From contig VOPW01000001.1 in assembly GCA_007994965.1 (NCBI GenBank), forward strand, positions 1,240,001 through 1,304,000: a stretch of DNA of 64,000 bases, given 5' to 3'. Positions within the stretch are counted from its first letter, which is position 1; every line of letters begins with the position of its first letter. The stretch is from Piscinibacter aquaticus. Lineage in GTDB: Bacteria; Pseudomonadota; Gammaproteobacteria; Burkholderiales; Burkholderiaceae_C. The translations under genes were made by a program, and so were the position numbers. The notes beneath the pieces were generated by a model, which searched no databases, was not told the DNA's origin, and worked only from the letters and a program-made list of their open reading frames with translations. Shown here piece after piece: positions 28,637 through 39,534 of this stretch.

Positions 28637-29992
28637 TCAGCGCGCCAGCAGCTGGTTCAGCGCCGTCACGTCTTCCGGCTTGAGCAGGCCGGCGGCCTGT
28701 CGCAGCCGCAGCGAGCCCACCAGCACGTCGTAGCGGGCCTTGGCCAGTCGCGGCGGGTGCTGAACAGCTGCGTCTGCGCGTTCAGCACGTCGAGGTTGAC
28801 GCGCACGCCGACCTTGTAGCCGAGCTGCGTGGCTTCCAGCGCCAGCTGGCTCGACGACTCCGCCGCTTCCAGAGCCTTCACCTGCGCCTGGCCCGACTGC
28901 ACGCCGAAGAAGGCCTGCCGCGTGACCTGCGCGACACCGCGGCGCGCGGCCTCGAGGTCGTTGCGCGACTTCTCCTCCAGCGACAGCGTCTCCTTCACGC
29001 GGTTCTGGATCGCATAGCCGGCGAACAGCGGCATCTGCAGCGTCACGCCGATGCTGGCATTGGTCTGCGTGCCGGAGACGCTCGGGTAGCTCGGGCCGGC
29101 GAGATCGCTGGCGGCCGACACATGCCCCTTGCCATAGCTGCCGTTCAGCGCCACGGTGGGCAGGTGGCCGGCCCGCGCCTTCTCGGTCTCCAGCCGCGCC
29201 ACCTCGAGGCCCAGCGTGGCCTTGCGCACCGTCGGGTGCTCGGCATCGGCGCGCAGCACCCACTCGTCGACCACCGGCGGCTGCGTGGGCGGCAGCACCA
29301 CCGGCACGGCCAGGCCCTTGGGGCTCACGCCGGTGCGGCCGACCAGCTGATCGAGCGCGATGCTCTTGGTGCGCAGGTCGTTCTCGGCGGCGATTTCTGC
29401 GCGGTGGCGAGGTCGAAGCGGGCTTGCGCCTCGCGGGTGTCGGTGATCGTCGCGGTGCCGACCTCGAAGTTGCGCTTGGCCGAGGCCAGCTGTTCGCTGA
29501 TGAAGGTCTTGTTGGCGCGCGTGGTGGCCAGTGCGTCCTGCGCGGCCAGCACGTCGAAGTAGGCCTGGGCCACGCGCACGATCAGCTCCTGCTCGGCGGC
29601 TTCGAAGTCGGCACGCGAGACGGCCAGCGCCTTTTCGGCCTGTTCGATGCTGATGCCGTTGGCGCGGTTGAACAGCGGCTGCGTGGCGCTGACGCCGGCC
29701 TGGGCGACCGTGCTGCCGGTCTTCTCCGGGCTGGTGTAGGGCGTGTCGCTGAGCGAGCGCGTGCCCGAGACCTGCAGGCCCACCGACGGCCGGTTCAGCG
29801 CCTTGGCCTGCTCGTTGCGGTACTGCGCCGAATCGAGCAGCGCGCGCGCGGCGGGTAGCTGGCGTCGTAGCCGCGTGCCGCCTCGTAGACCTCCTGCAGG
29901 CTCTGCGCCCGGGCGCTGGCGCCGAAGGCCGTGCCCAGCGCGAGCGCGAGGGTGGCGGGGGCGAACGGGAAGGGCAGGTGCAGGCGTCGCAT
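28637..29992 (-). CDS. tolC: TolC-family outer membrane channel
   Basis: About 452 residues. Forms the trimeric outer-membrane exit duct for the RND pump. A signal peptide (PFAPATLALALGTAFGASARA) is followed by LQEVYEAARGYDA, the TolC repeat patterns AGVSATQPLFNRANG and GVTLQMPLFAGYAIQNRVKE, ARFDLATAQ, and VGVRVNLDVLNAQTQLFSTR. Shifts near 29853 and 28745 coincide with CCTGG, and one near 29390 with an A run. It is the last gene of the minus-strand run that starts with tetR at 36105, so pump and channel share an operon. Confidence 0.92.
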
Positions 29993-30029
29993 GGAAGTCC
30001 TTTGTGGGGATCGCGGGTCGAAAGCGGGG

Positions 30030-30367
30030 TCAGTAGCGCGGCACCGAAGGGTCGACCTGGGCCGACCAGCGTCGATGCCGCCGGCGAGGTTGTAGACCGA
30101 CTCGAAGCCGGCGCGCGCGAGGAATGCGACGACCTGCGCCGATCGCATGCCGTGATGACAGATACAGAGGATGGGCTGCGCCGGGTCCAGCTCGGAAAGC
30201 CGCTGCGGAATCTGGCCCATCGGCAGGTTCAGCGTGCTGGCGCCCGGGATGCGGATCGCGGCGAGCTGCACCTCCCAGGGTTCGCGCACGTCGAGCAGCA
30301 GCGGTTCGCCGTCGCCGGCGGTTTGCGCCGCCCACTGCCGCACTTCGGTGGCCGCTAGCTGCTTCAT
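30030..30367 (-). CDS. cytoplasmic rhodanese-domain protein
   Basis: About 113 residues, no signal peptide. Rhodanese motifs are LLLDVREPWEVQLAAI, IPGASTLNLPMGQIPQRL, and the active-site loop CHHGMRSAQ with the catalytic cysteine, ending in VYNLAGGIDAWSAQVDPSVP. The frame shifts near 30068 (GACGCTGG for an expected GACGCCTGG). The start overlaps the pcm stop by one base (ATGA-type). The pcm-rhodanese-tolC order is common in betaproteobacteria, but why they belong together is not known. GlpE-like thiosulfate sulfurtransferase activity is likely. Confidence 0.88.
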
Positions 30368-31020
30368 CAGAAGTGGAACTTCGTCGGCTCGTCAAAGCCC
30401 TGCAGGCGCTGCGCGACGGTGTCGAACAGCTCGACGCTGGCGTAGCCATGCTCGCCGCTGCGGGTGATCAGCGTGCAGCGCATCACTGGCTGCTGGCCGA
30501 CGATGGCGATCAGCCGGCCGCCGACCTTGAGTTGCCCGAGCAGGCCCTGCGGCACTTCGGCCACCGAGCCGGAGAGCACGATGACGTCGAACGGCGCCTC
30601 GGCGGGGAGGCCGCGCGAACCGTCGGCCTGGCGCACGGTGGCGTTCATCACCGCCGCGCGGCGCAGGTTGTCGGCGGCGAGCTGGGCCAGCTCGGGCACG
30701 ATCTCCAGCGTGGTCACGTGCTGCGCGCGGTGGGCCAGCAGCGCGGCCATGTAGCCCGAGCCGGCACCGACCTCGAGCACGCGCTCGTGCTTGTGCACGT
30801 TGAGTTCCTGCAGCATGCGGGCCTCGACGCGCGGCGCCAGCATGCACTGGCCGCCGGGCAGCGGCACCTCGGTGTCGACGAAGGCCAGCGAGCGGTAGGC
30901 CGCGGGCACGAAATCCTCGCGCTTGACCACGGTCAGCAGCGAGAGCACGGCGGGATCGAGCACGTCCCAGGGACGGATCTGCTGCTCGATCATGTTGAAG
31001 CGGGCTTGTTCGATGTTCAT
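30367..31020 (-). CDS. pcm: protein-L-isoaspartate O-methyltransferase family protein
   Basis: Intact, 217 residues. SAM-dependent methyltransferase of the isoaspartyl repair family. It starts ARFNMIEQQIRPWDVLDPAV, has the SAM motif VLEVGAGSGYMAALLAHRA, and the post-motifs DGSRGLPAEAPFDVIVLSG and LLGQLKVGGRLIAIVG. In this position (before a rhodanese and tolC) members often diverge from true Pcm, so another acceptor is possible. It overlaps the rhodanese start and lies 30 bp after the RND pump gene, in the same operon. Confidence 0.85.
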   Translation of the reverse strand: MNIEQARFNMIEQQIRPWDVLDPAVLSLLTVVKREDFVPAAYRSLAFVDTEVPLPGGQCMLAPRVEARMLQELNVHKHERVLEVGAGSGYMAALLAHRAQHVTTLEIVPELAQLAADNLRRAAVMNATVRQADGSRGLPAEAPFDVIVLSGSVAEVPQGLLGQLKVGGRLIAIVGQQPVMRCTLITRSGEHGYASVELFDTVAQRLQGFDEPTKFHF

Positions 31021-31050
31021 CAGAAGGACTCCTCCGGGTAACCCCGCATT

Positions 31051-34000
31051 TTATTTCGCCGGGGTCAGCGCCCCGCCTTGACCTGTCGCAGCCGGGCGGC
31101 CGGCGAAGCGCCGCTTCAGCCAGGCCGACAGGTCGTCGAGGTAGCAGTAGATGACCGGCACCACCACCAGCGTCAGCAACGACGAGGTGATCACGCCGCC
31201 GATCACCGCCTGGCCCATCGGCGCGCGCTGCTCCGAGCCTTCGGTCAGCGCGAAGGCCAGCGGCACCATGCCGAAGACCATCGCCAGCGTCGTCATCAGG
31301 ATCGGCCGCAGCCGCACGCGGGCGGCGTGCAGCAGCGCTTCCTCGCGGCTCATCGGCGCCACGTCGTGGTCCAGGCCGTGCTCGCCGGCATGTTCGCCGC
31401 GGCGCGAGCGGATCGCGAAGTCGATCAGCAGGATGGCGTTCTTCGTCACCGGCCCATCAGCATCACGATGCCGATGATCGAGAACATGTTCAGCGTCGAG
31501 CGGAACATCAGCAGCGCCAGCACCACGCCGATCAGCGTCAGCGGCAGCGAGCTCATCAGCGCGATCGGCTGCAGGAAGCTGCGGAACTGGCTGGCCAGGA
31601 TCATGTAGATGAACACGATCGCCAGCGCCAGCGCGCCGACGGCGTACTGGAACGACTCGTTCATGTTCTTCGTCGAGCCGCCGAACACGTAGCGGTAGCC
31701 CGGCGGCCGTGCGATCGAATCGAGCACCTTCTTGACGTCGGCCGAGACCTCGCCGGCGCTGCGCCCGAGCGCATTGGCGTCGACGTTGATCTCGCGGTTG
31801 AGATCGCGGCGGTTGATCTGGTTCGGTCCGGTCGAAGCGCGCACCTCGGCCACCTGAGACAGGCGCACCACGCGCGGCGAGCCGTCCGCCGCTGCCGCGA
31901 CGGTGATCGGCAGGTGCTGCAGGTCGGCCAGCGCATCGCGGCTCGTGGGCGGCAGGCGCACGTTCACGTCGTAGTTCTCGCCGTCCGGCGCGCGCCAGTT
32001 GCCCACGGTGTTGCCGGCCACCAGCGTGCGCAGCGTGCCGGCCAGCGCGTTGACGTTGAGCCCCGCGTCGGCCGCCGCATCTCGCTTCACCTCGATCGAC
32101 ACCGTCGGCTTCTCGTCCTTCAGCGTGCTGTCGAGGTCGACCAGCCCGGGGATCTCGCGCAGCTTCGTGGTGATCTGCCTCGACAGCCGGGCGAGCTCGC
32201 CGAGATCGCTGCCCTGGATGGAGAACTGCAGGCTCTTGTTGCCGCCGAGGTCGGTCGGGCCGATGTTGGTGACGGTGATGCCCGGGATGCGCGCGAGCCG
32301 GTCGCGGAAGGGCGCGACCAGCTGCGCGATGCTGCGCTGCCGGTCCTTGCGGTCGACCAGTCGCACGTAGACCGAGGCGGTGTTCTTGCCCGAGGTGAAG
32401 CCGCTGTTGACGGTGGTGACGGTGTAGCGCACTTCGGGAAACTCGCGCAGCGCCGCATCCACCTGCTTCGCGCGAATCTCGGTGATCTCGAGCGACGAGC
32501 CCACCGGCGTGTAGAAGTTGACCTGCGTTTCCGAGAGATCGGCCTTGGGCACGAACTCGGCGCCGAGGACCGGAATCAGCGCGAAGCTGCCGATGAAGGT
32601 GAGCAGCGCCAACCCCAGCGTCGCCAGCTTGTGCTTCAGCGACCAGCCGAGGATGGACTGGTAGGCATCGCCCAGCCACTCGGTGAAGCGGTCGAACTGC
32701 AGCGTGATGCGGCCGAGCGTCCTGTCGTACAGCGTGACCGGCGGCCCGCGGTGCGTGCCGTGCGCGGCCGGGTCGTGCCAGACGCTGGAGAGCATCGGGT
32801 CGAGCGTGAAGCTGACGAACATCGAGATCAGCACCGCCGCGACGATGGTGATGCCGAACTCGTGGAAGAACTTGCCGACGATGCCGCCCATGAAGCCGAT
32901 CGGCAGGAACACCGCGACGATCGACAGCGTGGTCGCCAGCACCGCCAGGCCGATCTCGGCGGTGCCGTCGAGCGCCGCCCGGTGGGCGGACTTGCCCATC
33001 TGCACGTGGCGCACGATGTTCTCGCGCACGACGATTGCGTCGTCGATCAAGAGGCCCACGCACAGGCTCAGCGCCATCATCGTGATGCCGTTGATCGTGA
33101 AGCCGAAGGCGTATGATGAAGAGGAACGTGCCGATCAGCGCGATGGGCAGCGTCAGCCCGGTGATGACGGTCGAGCGCCAGCTGTTCAGGAACAGGAAGA
33201 CGATCAGCACGGTCAGCGCCGCGCCCTCGATCAGCGTGCGCTTGACGTTGGCCACCGAGACGCGGATGCCGCGCGAGTTGTCGCGGTTGACCTCCACCTT
33301 CACGCCCGGCGGGGTGACCGACCGGCGTCGTCGAGCGCCTTGTACAGGCCGTCGACCACCGTGATGGTGTTCTCGCCCTGCGACTTCTGCACCGACAGCA
33401 GCACCGTGCGCTGGCCGTTGTAGAGCGCCACGCTCTCGATCTCCTGCGGGCCGTCGACCACGTCGGCCACCTGCCAGAGCTTGATCGGCTGGCCCGCGCC
33501 GCCTGCGGCGGCGCTGCCTGTTGCTCGGCGCGCGACGACGATGTCTCGGAAGTCCTCCGGCCGCTTCAGCCGCGCGTTGATCTGCACCACGCGCTCCTGC
33601 TCGGCGGAGCGGATTGCGCCCATCGGCAGTTCCTGGTTCTCGCTCTTCACCGCGGCGACGATCTGATCGACGCCGATGCCGAAGGCTTCCAGCGCCGCGG
33701 GGCGGATGTGCAGGTTGATCTCGCGCTCGACGCCGCCCACCAGCGTCACCGAACCGACGCCGCGCACGTTCTCCAGCCGCTTCTGCAGCACCTGCGTGGC
33801 CCAGGTGCTCAGATCCTGCGCCGACTTCGTGCCGTCGGTGGCGAGGATCGCGACGTTGAAGATCGGCGCGCTGGCCGGATCGAAGCGGAAGATGCGCGGC
33901 TCCTTCACCTCGTCGCGCAGCAGCGGGCGGATCAGCGCCACCTTCTCGCGCACGTCCTCGGCGGCCTTGCGTCCGTCGATGTCGAGGTTGAACTCGACGA

Positions 34001-34274
34001 TCACGATCGAGGTGCCTTCGTAGGATCGCGACGACAGCGTGCTGATGCCGGCGACGGTGTTGACCGCCTCCTCGACCCTCTTCGTGACCTCGCTCTCGAC
34101 GATCTCCGGCGAGGCGCCTGGGTAATCCATCTGGATCACCACGGTGGGCAGGTCGATGTTCGGGAACTGGTCGACCGCCAGGCGCTGGTAGCTGAACAGC
34201 CCCAGCACCACGAAGGCCAGCATGACCATCACGGCCATGACCGGATTGGCGATCGAGACGCGGGTGAACCACAT
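31051..34274 (-). CDS. RND efflux transporter permease (AcrB/MexB type)
   Basis: About 1074 residues, proton-driven drug or metabolite exporter in the inner membrane. Landmarks: VSIANPVMAVMVMLAFVVLG, VDQFPNIDLPTVVI, KRVEEAVNTVAGISTLSSRS, LCVGLLIDDAIVVRENIVRH in TM4 (the Asp pair of the proton relay), FLPIGFMGGIVGKFFHEFG, and the C-terminal LRPILMTTLAMVFGMVPLAF. Frameshifts occur near 33320, 33112 and 31450; the last is a lost base at CCTGG before VTKNAILLIDFA. Length is normal once joined. Substrate unknown; control is probably by the TetR gene two positions upstream. Confidence 0.93.
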
Positions 34275-34296
34275 GGCGTGCGGGCCTGCGATGCGT

Positions 34297-35436
34297 CTAG
34301 CGGGCGGCCGAGGCCGCGGCCGGGCCGACTGGGCGCACGGCGGTGCCGTCGCGCACCGCGCCGGCGGTGCCAGTGAGCACGGTCGCGCCGTCCTTGAGGC
34401 CGGCGGTGATTGCCACCCAGGGCTGGCCGTTCACCTCGCCGCGGGCACCGAGCGTCACCGTCTTCAGCACCGCCTTGCCGTCCTGCACCTGCAGCACGTA
34501 GGGCTGCGAGAGATCGGTGCGCACGGCGGCCAGCGGCACGGCCAGCGCCTGCGCCTCGTCGACCGCCACGCGGCCGCGCGCAAACAAGCCCTGGCGCAGC
34601 GCCGGGTGCGGATCGAGCGCGAGGTAGACGAGCACCGAGCGGCTGCCGGTCTGCGCGCTCGGGTTGATGCGCGCCACGCGCGCCGTCATCGCCTCGGGCA
34701 GGCCGTCGACCTGCAGCCGCGCGGTCTGGCCGATGGCCAGCTGCACCACGTCCTCCGGCGCCACCGCGGCCTCCAGCTCGACACGCGCCAGGTCGACGAT
34801 CTCGACGATGCGCGCATCGAGCGGCACCCGCTCACCCGGCTGCGCGAGACGCTGCGACACCAGGCCGGCGATCGGTGCCACCAGCGTGGCGTCGGCGCGC
34901 GTCTTGCGGGCCAGCTCCATCGCGGCGAGGGCGGCCTCGTGATTGGCGCGCGCGGCCGCCTCGTTGTTCACCGAGGTCTCGAGGCCGGTCGGCGAGATGA
35001 AGCCCTGCGCCACCAGTGCACGGTTGTTCTCCAGCGTGCGGCGCGCAATGTCGAGCTGCGCGCGGGCCGAGGAGGCCTGCTGCTCGGCCTGGCGCAGGCG
35101 CCAGTCGAGCTCGCTGGTGTCGAGCTGGCCGATCACCTGGCCGGCCTTGACGCGGTCACCTTCGCGCACGCTGAGCACTCGCAGCTCGGCGGCGACCTTG
35201 GCCTTCACCAGCGCGGTGTTCACCGCCTTCAGCCCGCCGGACACCTCGAGCGTTCGCGCCAATGGCACCGTCTTCGCCACCACCACATCGGCCGGGGCGA
35301 GATCGAGCGCCAGCGTTTCGCGGGCCGGCGCGGCAGAAGCCTGCTCGGTGCGGCGCTTGTCGAGCGCGCGCAGCACGCCCGCACCGACCAGCAGCACCAC
35401 CAGCAGCGGCACGATCCACTTGAGGTGCCGCTTCAT
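34297..35436 (-). CDS. RND efflux periplasmic adaptor (membrane fusion protein)
   Basis: Intact, 379 residues. It starts with one transmembrane anchor (HLKWIVPLLVVLLVGAGVL). The barrel-sandwich halves are VKAKVAAELRVLSVREGDRV and ATLVAPIAGLVSQRLAQPGE, separated by a helical hairpin with RLRQAEQQASSARAQLDIA. A beta-barrel domain and membrane-proximal domain follow to residue 379. It links the inner-membrane RND pump to TolC. ATG 35436 overlaps the tetR stop by four bases. Confidence 0.94.
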   Translation of the reverse strand: MKRHLKWIVPLLVVLLVGAGVLRALDKRRTEQASAAPARETLALDLAPADVVVAKTVPLARTLEVSGGLKAVNTALVKAKVAAELRVLSVREGDRVKAGQVIGQLDTSELDWRLRQAEQQASSARAQLDIARRTLENNRALVAQGFISPTGLETSVNNEAAARANHEAALAAMELARKTRADATLVAPIAGLVSQRLAQPGERVPLDARIVEIVDLARVELEAAVAPEDVVQLAIGQTARLQVDGLPEAMTARVARINPSAQTGSRSVLVYLALDPHPALRQGLFARGRVAVDEAQALAVPLAAVRTDLSQPYVLQVQDGKAVLKTVTLGARGEVNGQPWVAITAGLKDGATVLTGTAGAVRDGTAVRPVGPAAASAAR

Positions 35437-36105
35437 GCATCTGCTCCAGCAGTGGAAGTCGGGTGAGCCCGCAGGCCGTGCAGCACCAGCTCGACGTGCT
35501 GGCGGATGAAGGCGTGCGGCTCCATCATGTCGGTGGCCGGTGCGCAGGCGCCCAGCGAGTGCTTGTGCAGGCACAGCATGATCATCGGGAAGACCAGCGA
35601 CATCACCGCGCCGCGCACGTCGACCGGCGCGAACTCGCCGCTGCGGACGCCGCGCTCGACGATCTCGCCGACCAGCGCCGTGGCGGGCTCGACCACCTCG
35701 GCGCGGTAGAAGGCCGCGATCTCGGGGAAGTTGCGCACCTCGGTGATCACGAGCTTGAAGACGGCCGAGGTGGGGCTGTCGAACACACGGCTCCACCACT
35801 CGGTGAAGACGTCGCGCAGCAGTGCCTCGCACGAGCCCTGGAAGGCGTTGGCGTATTCGGTCACCGCCACGATCTCGCTGGACAGCCGCTGGCTGATGAC
35901 CGCCTTGAGCAGTTCTTCCTTGCTCGGGTAGTAGAGGTAGAGCGTGCCCTTGGCCACGCCGGCACGTGCGGCGACTTCCTCGGACCGCGTGGCCGCAAAA
36001 CCCTTCTCCGCGAAGAGCTCGAGCGCGGCGTCGATCAGTTCCTGCGGGCGGGCTTCCTTTGCGGCGCTGGCGCGGCGTGTGGGGTGCGACGACGGAGGTG
36101 GACAT
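35433..36105 (-). CDS. TetR-family repressor of the efflux operon
   Basis: About 224 residues. The DNA-binding domain reads ELIDAALELFAEKGFAATRS, then EVAARAGVAKGTLYLYYPSK, a classical TetR helix-turn-helix. The C-terminal ligand domain contains SAVFKLVITEVRNFPEIAAF. ATG 36105 (MSTSVVAPHTP) fits best, with a one-base shift near 36075 before RRASAAKEARP. A palindromic operator lies 11 bp upstream at 36116-36129. First gene of the run tetR, adaptor, RND pump, pcm, rhodanese, tolC, implying autoregulation of the whole pump. Confidence 0.9.
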
Positions 36106-36115
36106 CGAAATAATG

Positions 36116-36129
36116 ACTGACTGGTCAGT
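36116..36129. promoter_or_regulatory. putative TetR operator
   Basis: Perfect inverted repeat ACTGAC-TG-GTCAGT in the gap between tetR (minus) and uppP (plus), beginning 11 bp upstream of the tetR start. Size and symmetry match operators of TetR efflux regulators. Binding would repress the tetR-pump operon. Confidence 0.65.
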
Positions 36130-36236
36130 AATGTACCTGCCTGGGTAGGCATGGGTCAAGCATGCCATGGGGCTTCCCAGGGGCCCTCGAGGGCGGCCGC
36201 TATCATCCGCGGCTCCTTCAGAAGCGGAGAACGGTC

Positions 36237-37070
36237 TTGGACGTCGCGCAGTGGATCTTCCTGGCCAAGGCGGCCGTCATGGGCGTCGTCGAAGGCCTGA
36301 CCGAATTCCTGCCGATCTCCAGCACCGGGCACCTGATCCTCGCCGGCTCGCTGCTCGGCTTCACCGACGACAAGAGCAAGGTCTTCGACATCGCCATCCA
36401 GACCGGCGCGATCGTCGCGGTGATCATCGTCTACTGGCAGCGCCTGCGCGATACCGTGGCGGGTTTCGGGCAGGGCAGCCCGGCGGCACGCCGCTTCTCG
36501 GTCAACGTCGCGATCGCCTTCGCGCCGGCCGTGGTGCTGGGCCTGCTGTTCGGCAAGGCGATCAAGGCGAACCTCTTCACGCCGACCGTGGTGGCCACCG
36601 CCTTCATCATCGGCGGCTTCGTGATCCTGTGGGCCGAACGGCGCAGCGTGGCGGCGCGCATCCATTCGGTGGACGACATGACGCCGTGGGATGCACTCAA
36701 GGTCGGCCTCGTGCAGTGCGTGGCCATGATCCCCGGCACCAGCCGCTCGGGCGCCACCATCATCGGCGGCATGCTGCTCGGGCTGGACCGCAAGGCCGCC
36801 ACCGACTTCAGCTTCTACCTCGCGATCCCGACGCTGATCGGGGCCGGCGCCTACAGCCTCTACAAGGAGCGTGCGCTGCTGTCGATGGCCGATCTGCCGC
36901 TGTTCGGCGTGGGCCTGCTGTTCTCGTTCCTGTCGGCCTGGGTCTGCGTGCGCTGGCTGCTGCGCTACATCGCCAGCCACACCTTCACGCCCTTTGCGTG
37001 GTACCGCATCGCCTTCGGCATCGTGGTGCTGCTCACCGCCCAGATGGGCTGGGTGACGTGGCACGGATGA
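36237..37070 (+). CDS. uppP: undecaprenyl-diphosphate phosphatase
   Basis: Intact, 277 residues, integral membrane (BacA family). Recycles undecaprenyl pyrophosphate for peptidoglycan and polysaccharide synthesis. Both active-site motifs are present: [19 protein letters not shown] and [23 protein letters not shown] 36237 is the start, preceded by GCGGAG at a good distance; no ATG fits the conserved N-terminus. It is transcribed away from tetR and converges with trmB, with an extragenic repeat between their ends. Confidence 0.95.
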   Translation: MDVAQWIFLAKAAVMGVVEGLTEFLPISSTGHLILAGSLLGFTDDKSKVFDIAIQTGAIVAVIIVYWQRLRDTVAGFGQGSPAARRFSVNVAIAFAPAVVLGLLFGKAIKANLFTPTVVATAFIIGGFVILWAERRSVAARIHSVDDMTPWDALKVGLVQCVAMIPGTSRSGATIIGGMLLGLDRKAATDFSFYLAIPTLIGAGAYSLYKERALLSMADLPLFGVGLLFSFLSAWVCVRWLLRYIASHTFTPFAWYRIAFGIVVLLTAQMGWVTWHG

Positions 37071-37075
37071 CAGCG

Positions 37076-37109
37076 CCCCCAGTCGCTTCGCTCCTGCCCC
37101 CGAGGGGCG
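37076..37109. repeat. extragenic GC-rich repeat, copy 2
   Basis: Second copy of the 34-bp core at 21970-22003 (33 of 34 identical; T replaces G at one position). It starts just after the uppP stop and ends 12 bp before the trmB stop. Both copies therefore sit between convergent genes. Confidence 0.75.
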
Positions 37110-37120
37110 CCCACGCCCGG

Positions 37121-37828
37121 CTAGGGGCGGCCCGTCGCCGGGCGTTCGAAGATCAGGTCCCACACGCCGTGGCCGAGCTTGAGGCCGCGGTTCTCGAACT
37201 TGGTCAGCGGGCGGTAGTCCGGCCGCGGCGCGTAGCCGTCGAAGCGGTTGGCCAGCAGCGGCTCGGCCGACAGCACCTCCAGCATCTGCTCGGCATAGGG
37301 CTGCCAGTCGGTGGCGCAGTGCAGGTAGCCGCCCGGCGCGAGCCGGCTGGCCAGCAGCGCCACGAAGGGCGGCTGGATCAGCCGACGCTTGTGGTGGCGC
37401 TTCTTGTGCCAGGGATCGGGAAAGAACACGTGCACACCCGCCAGCGACGCGGGCGCGATCATCTGCTCGACCACCTCCACGGCGTCGTGCTGGACGATGC
37501 GCAGGTTGCCGAGGCCCCGTTCCTCGATGCGCTGCAGCAGCGCGCCCACGCCGGGCGGATGGACCTCGATGCCGAGGAAGTCGGTGTCGGGCCGGGCCGC
37601 AGCGATCTGCGCGGTGGCGTCGCCCATGCCGAAGCCGATCTCGACCACCAGCGGCGCCTGGCGCCCGAATGCCGGGGAGAGGTCCACGGCACGGCCGGCG
37701 AAGGGGAGCACCCAGCGCGGCGCCAGTTCGGCCAGCGCCCGCACCTGGCCTGTGCCCATGCGGCCCGCGCGCACCACGTAGCTGCGGATCGCGCGGCGCG
37801 GCGAGTTCTCGTCGGAAGGCGTGCTCAT
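37121..37828 (-). CDS. trmB: tRNA (guanine-N7)-methyltransferase
   Basis: Intact, 235 residues. Makes m7G46 in tRNA using SAM. TrmB motifs: [34 protein letters not shown] (SAM binding), [36 protein letters not shown] and [19 protein letters not shown] 37828 gives the usual N-terminus. It converges with uppP and lies 55 bp from the chemoreceptor gene upstream of it on the same strand. Confidence 0.95.
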   Translation of the reverse strand: MSTPSDENSPRRAIRSYVVRAGRMGTGQVRALAELAPRWVLPFAGRAVDLSPAFGRQAPLVVEIGFGMGDATAQIAAARPDTDFLGIEVHPPGVGALLQRIEERGLGNLRIVQHDAVEVVEQMIAPASLAGVHVFFPDPWHKKRHHKRRLIQPPFVALLASRLAPGGYLHCATDWQPYAEQMLEVLSAEPLLANRFDGYAPRPDYRPLTKFENRGLKLGHGVWDLIFERPATGRP

Positions 37829-37883
37829 GAGGGCGCGGATTGTGCCGGATCGGCACCCCGCACCGGCCCGACGCGCGCCGAGC

Positions 37884-39385
37884 TCAGACCAGGCGGCCGT
37901 TGTCGAAGCCGACGCGCACGGCGCCCCAGTGCCGGCCGTCGATGAAGATCGGCATCGACAGATCGTTGATCACCTCGCCGGTGTCGCGCAGGTAGCTCTG
38001 GAACAGGAAGGGCTGCGTGTTCGCGGCGAGCTTGCGACCGACCGGGTCGTCGAAGATGCGCTTGTGACGGCACTGCTTCAGGTCTGTCTCGTGGTCGCCA
38101 GTGGGCGGCTTGGAGAAGGCGGCGTTGTGGGCGGGTGCGTAGCCGTTGCGGTCCACGGCCAGCGCGTACACACAGCCGTCCAGCGACGACAGGGTTCGAT
38201 CGAACAGCGCCTGCAAGTCCTTCTCGACCGACGCGTCGTAGCGCGTGGTGTAGCGCGGCGGATTGGAGCCTTCGATACGCTGGTAGTCCTGATCGAAGAC
38301 ATCCACGCCCGCGGCGAGGCGCTCGCCCAGGCAGCGGGCCGTGGCGCTGCGCAGCTCGCGCGTCGACTCGACGAGTCTGTCGAACACCGTGCCGCCGGTT
38401 CGAATTCCGCCAGCACGCCCTGCATGTCCTCGGTGTTGGTGCGCAGCTCGTCGACCTGCTTGGAGGATTCGGCCATCAGGCCGTGCGCGCTGCGCCGCAT
38501 CGGCCACTTCGGCGATGCGCTGGTTCATCTGGCGGTTCAAGCCGGTCGCCTCGCCGATCGTGCCGACGATGTGCTGCACCTGCTGTGCCATGGCCTCGAA
38601 GTCGGCCACGAAGGCTTCGAAGCGGCCGGCCGTGGCCCGCACGTCGGTCACCGAACTGGCGACGCCGTCCTTGATGGACTCAGTGCCCGCCATGGTCGAC
38701 TCGACCAGCGTGAGCATGGTCGCGCTGCGCTCGCTGATCTCCCGCGTCTCCGCATTCACGCGGGCGGCCAGACCGCGCACCTCGCTGGCCACGACCGAGA
38801 AGCCACGGCCCGCCTCACCGGCGCGCGCGGCCTCGATCGCGGCGTTCAGCGCGAGCAGATTGGTCTGCATCGCGATGCCCTGGATGACGCCGCCGATCTC
38901 GCCGATCGCCTTCGCCCCTTCAGACAGCTTGCGCACCGTCTGCGCGAACTCGGCCACGCTCGCCTCGATCGTCTGCATGCGCTGCATGACCTGCTCGAGT
39001 TCCTGCATGGCCGCCGAGGCCGAGGCCAGATTTCGGTTCGAGGTCTCGGCGATGCCGCTGCTGGCGGCCTCCACGTTGCCCAGCAGCTCGGTGACCTGCC
39101 GAGAGGACTCCGCCAGCACCTGGGCGTCGTCGCGCTGGCGGTCCGACGCCGTGGAGCAGGTCTCGACGTGCTTCTTCAGGTGGGCGACGTTGATCGCAGT
39201 GCGGATGCTGCCGCTGCGTGCGGTCAGCACCAAAGGCTGCGGATGCGCTCGAGGAATCGGTTCAGCATGGGCCCCACGCCGGTCAGCGGCACGGCGCGCG
39301 CATCGAGAGCGGCTGTGCCCTCGTTGATGGCCGCGAGGGCGCTGCCGGCGGTGCCAGGGATCCGGAGGTACCTTGTCCACGTCAT
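37884..39385 (-). CDS. soluble methyl-accepting chemotaxis protein with C-terminal sensor
   Basis: About 500 residues with no transmembrane segment, so a cytoplasmic chemoreceptor. The signalling hairpin is near residues 160-200: [20 protein letters not shown], then [20 protein letters not shown]. The C-terminal third (from about 335) has [39 protein letters not shown] and [17 protein letters not shown], a Cache/PAS-like sensor pattern seen in other proteobacterial receptors. Shifts lie near 39235 (T run), 38500 and 38400. The ligand is unknown. No che genes are nearby. Confidence 0.87.
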
Positions 39386-39516
39386 TGACTGCTCCGCGTG
39401 TGCTGCATCTGGGGAGGCGGGTTCAGACGCGGATTGTGGTCAGGAGCAACCGTCAGATGACTCAGAAATGACCGTCGAAACGGGGCCATCTCCGGCGTCG
39501 CGCGGATTGCGCACGC

Positions 39517-39522
39517 TAGAAT
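39517..39522 (+). promoter_or_regulatory. -10 element of the tRNA-Gly promoter
   Basis: TAGAAT lies 12 bp before the first base of tRNA-Gly, a good match to the TATAAT consensus at the expected distance. No convincing -35 hexamer is visible at 16-18 bp spacing. Confidence 0.4.
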
Positions 39523-39534
39523 CTGAGGTGCCGT

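Noticed and set aside
28619-28650. Tandem CGCTCAGCGCGC units as a CRISPR or minisatellite
   Set aside because: Only two or three imperfect 12-bp units, without spacers, at the tolC stop. Too short to be meaningful.
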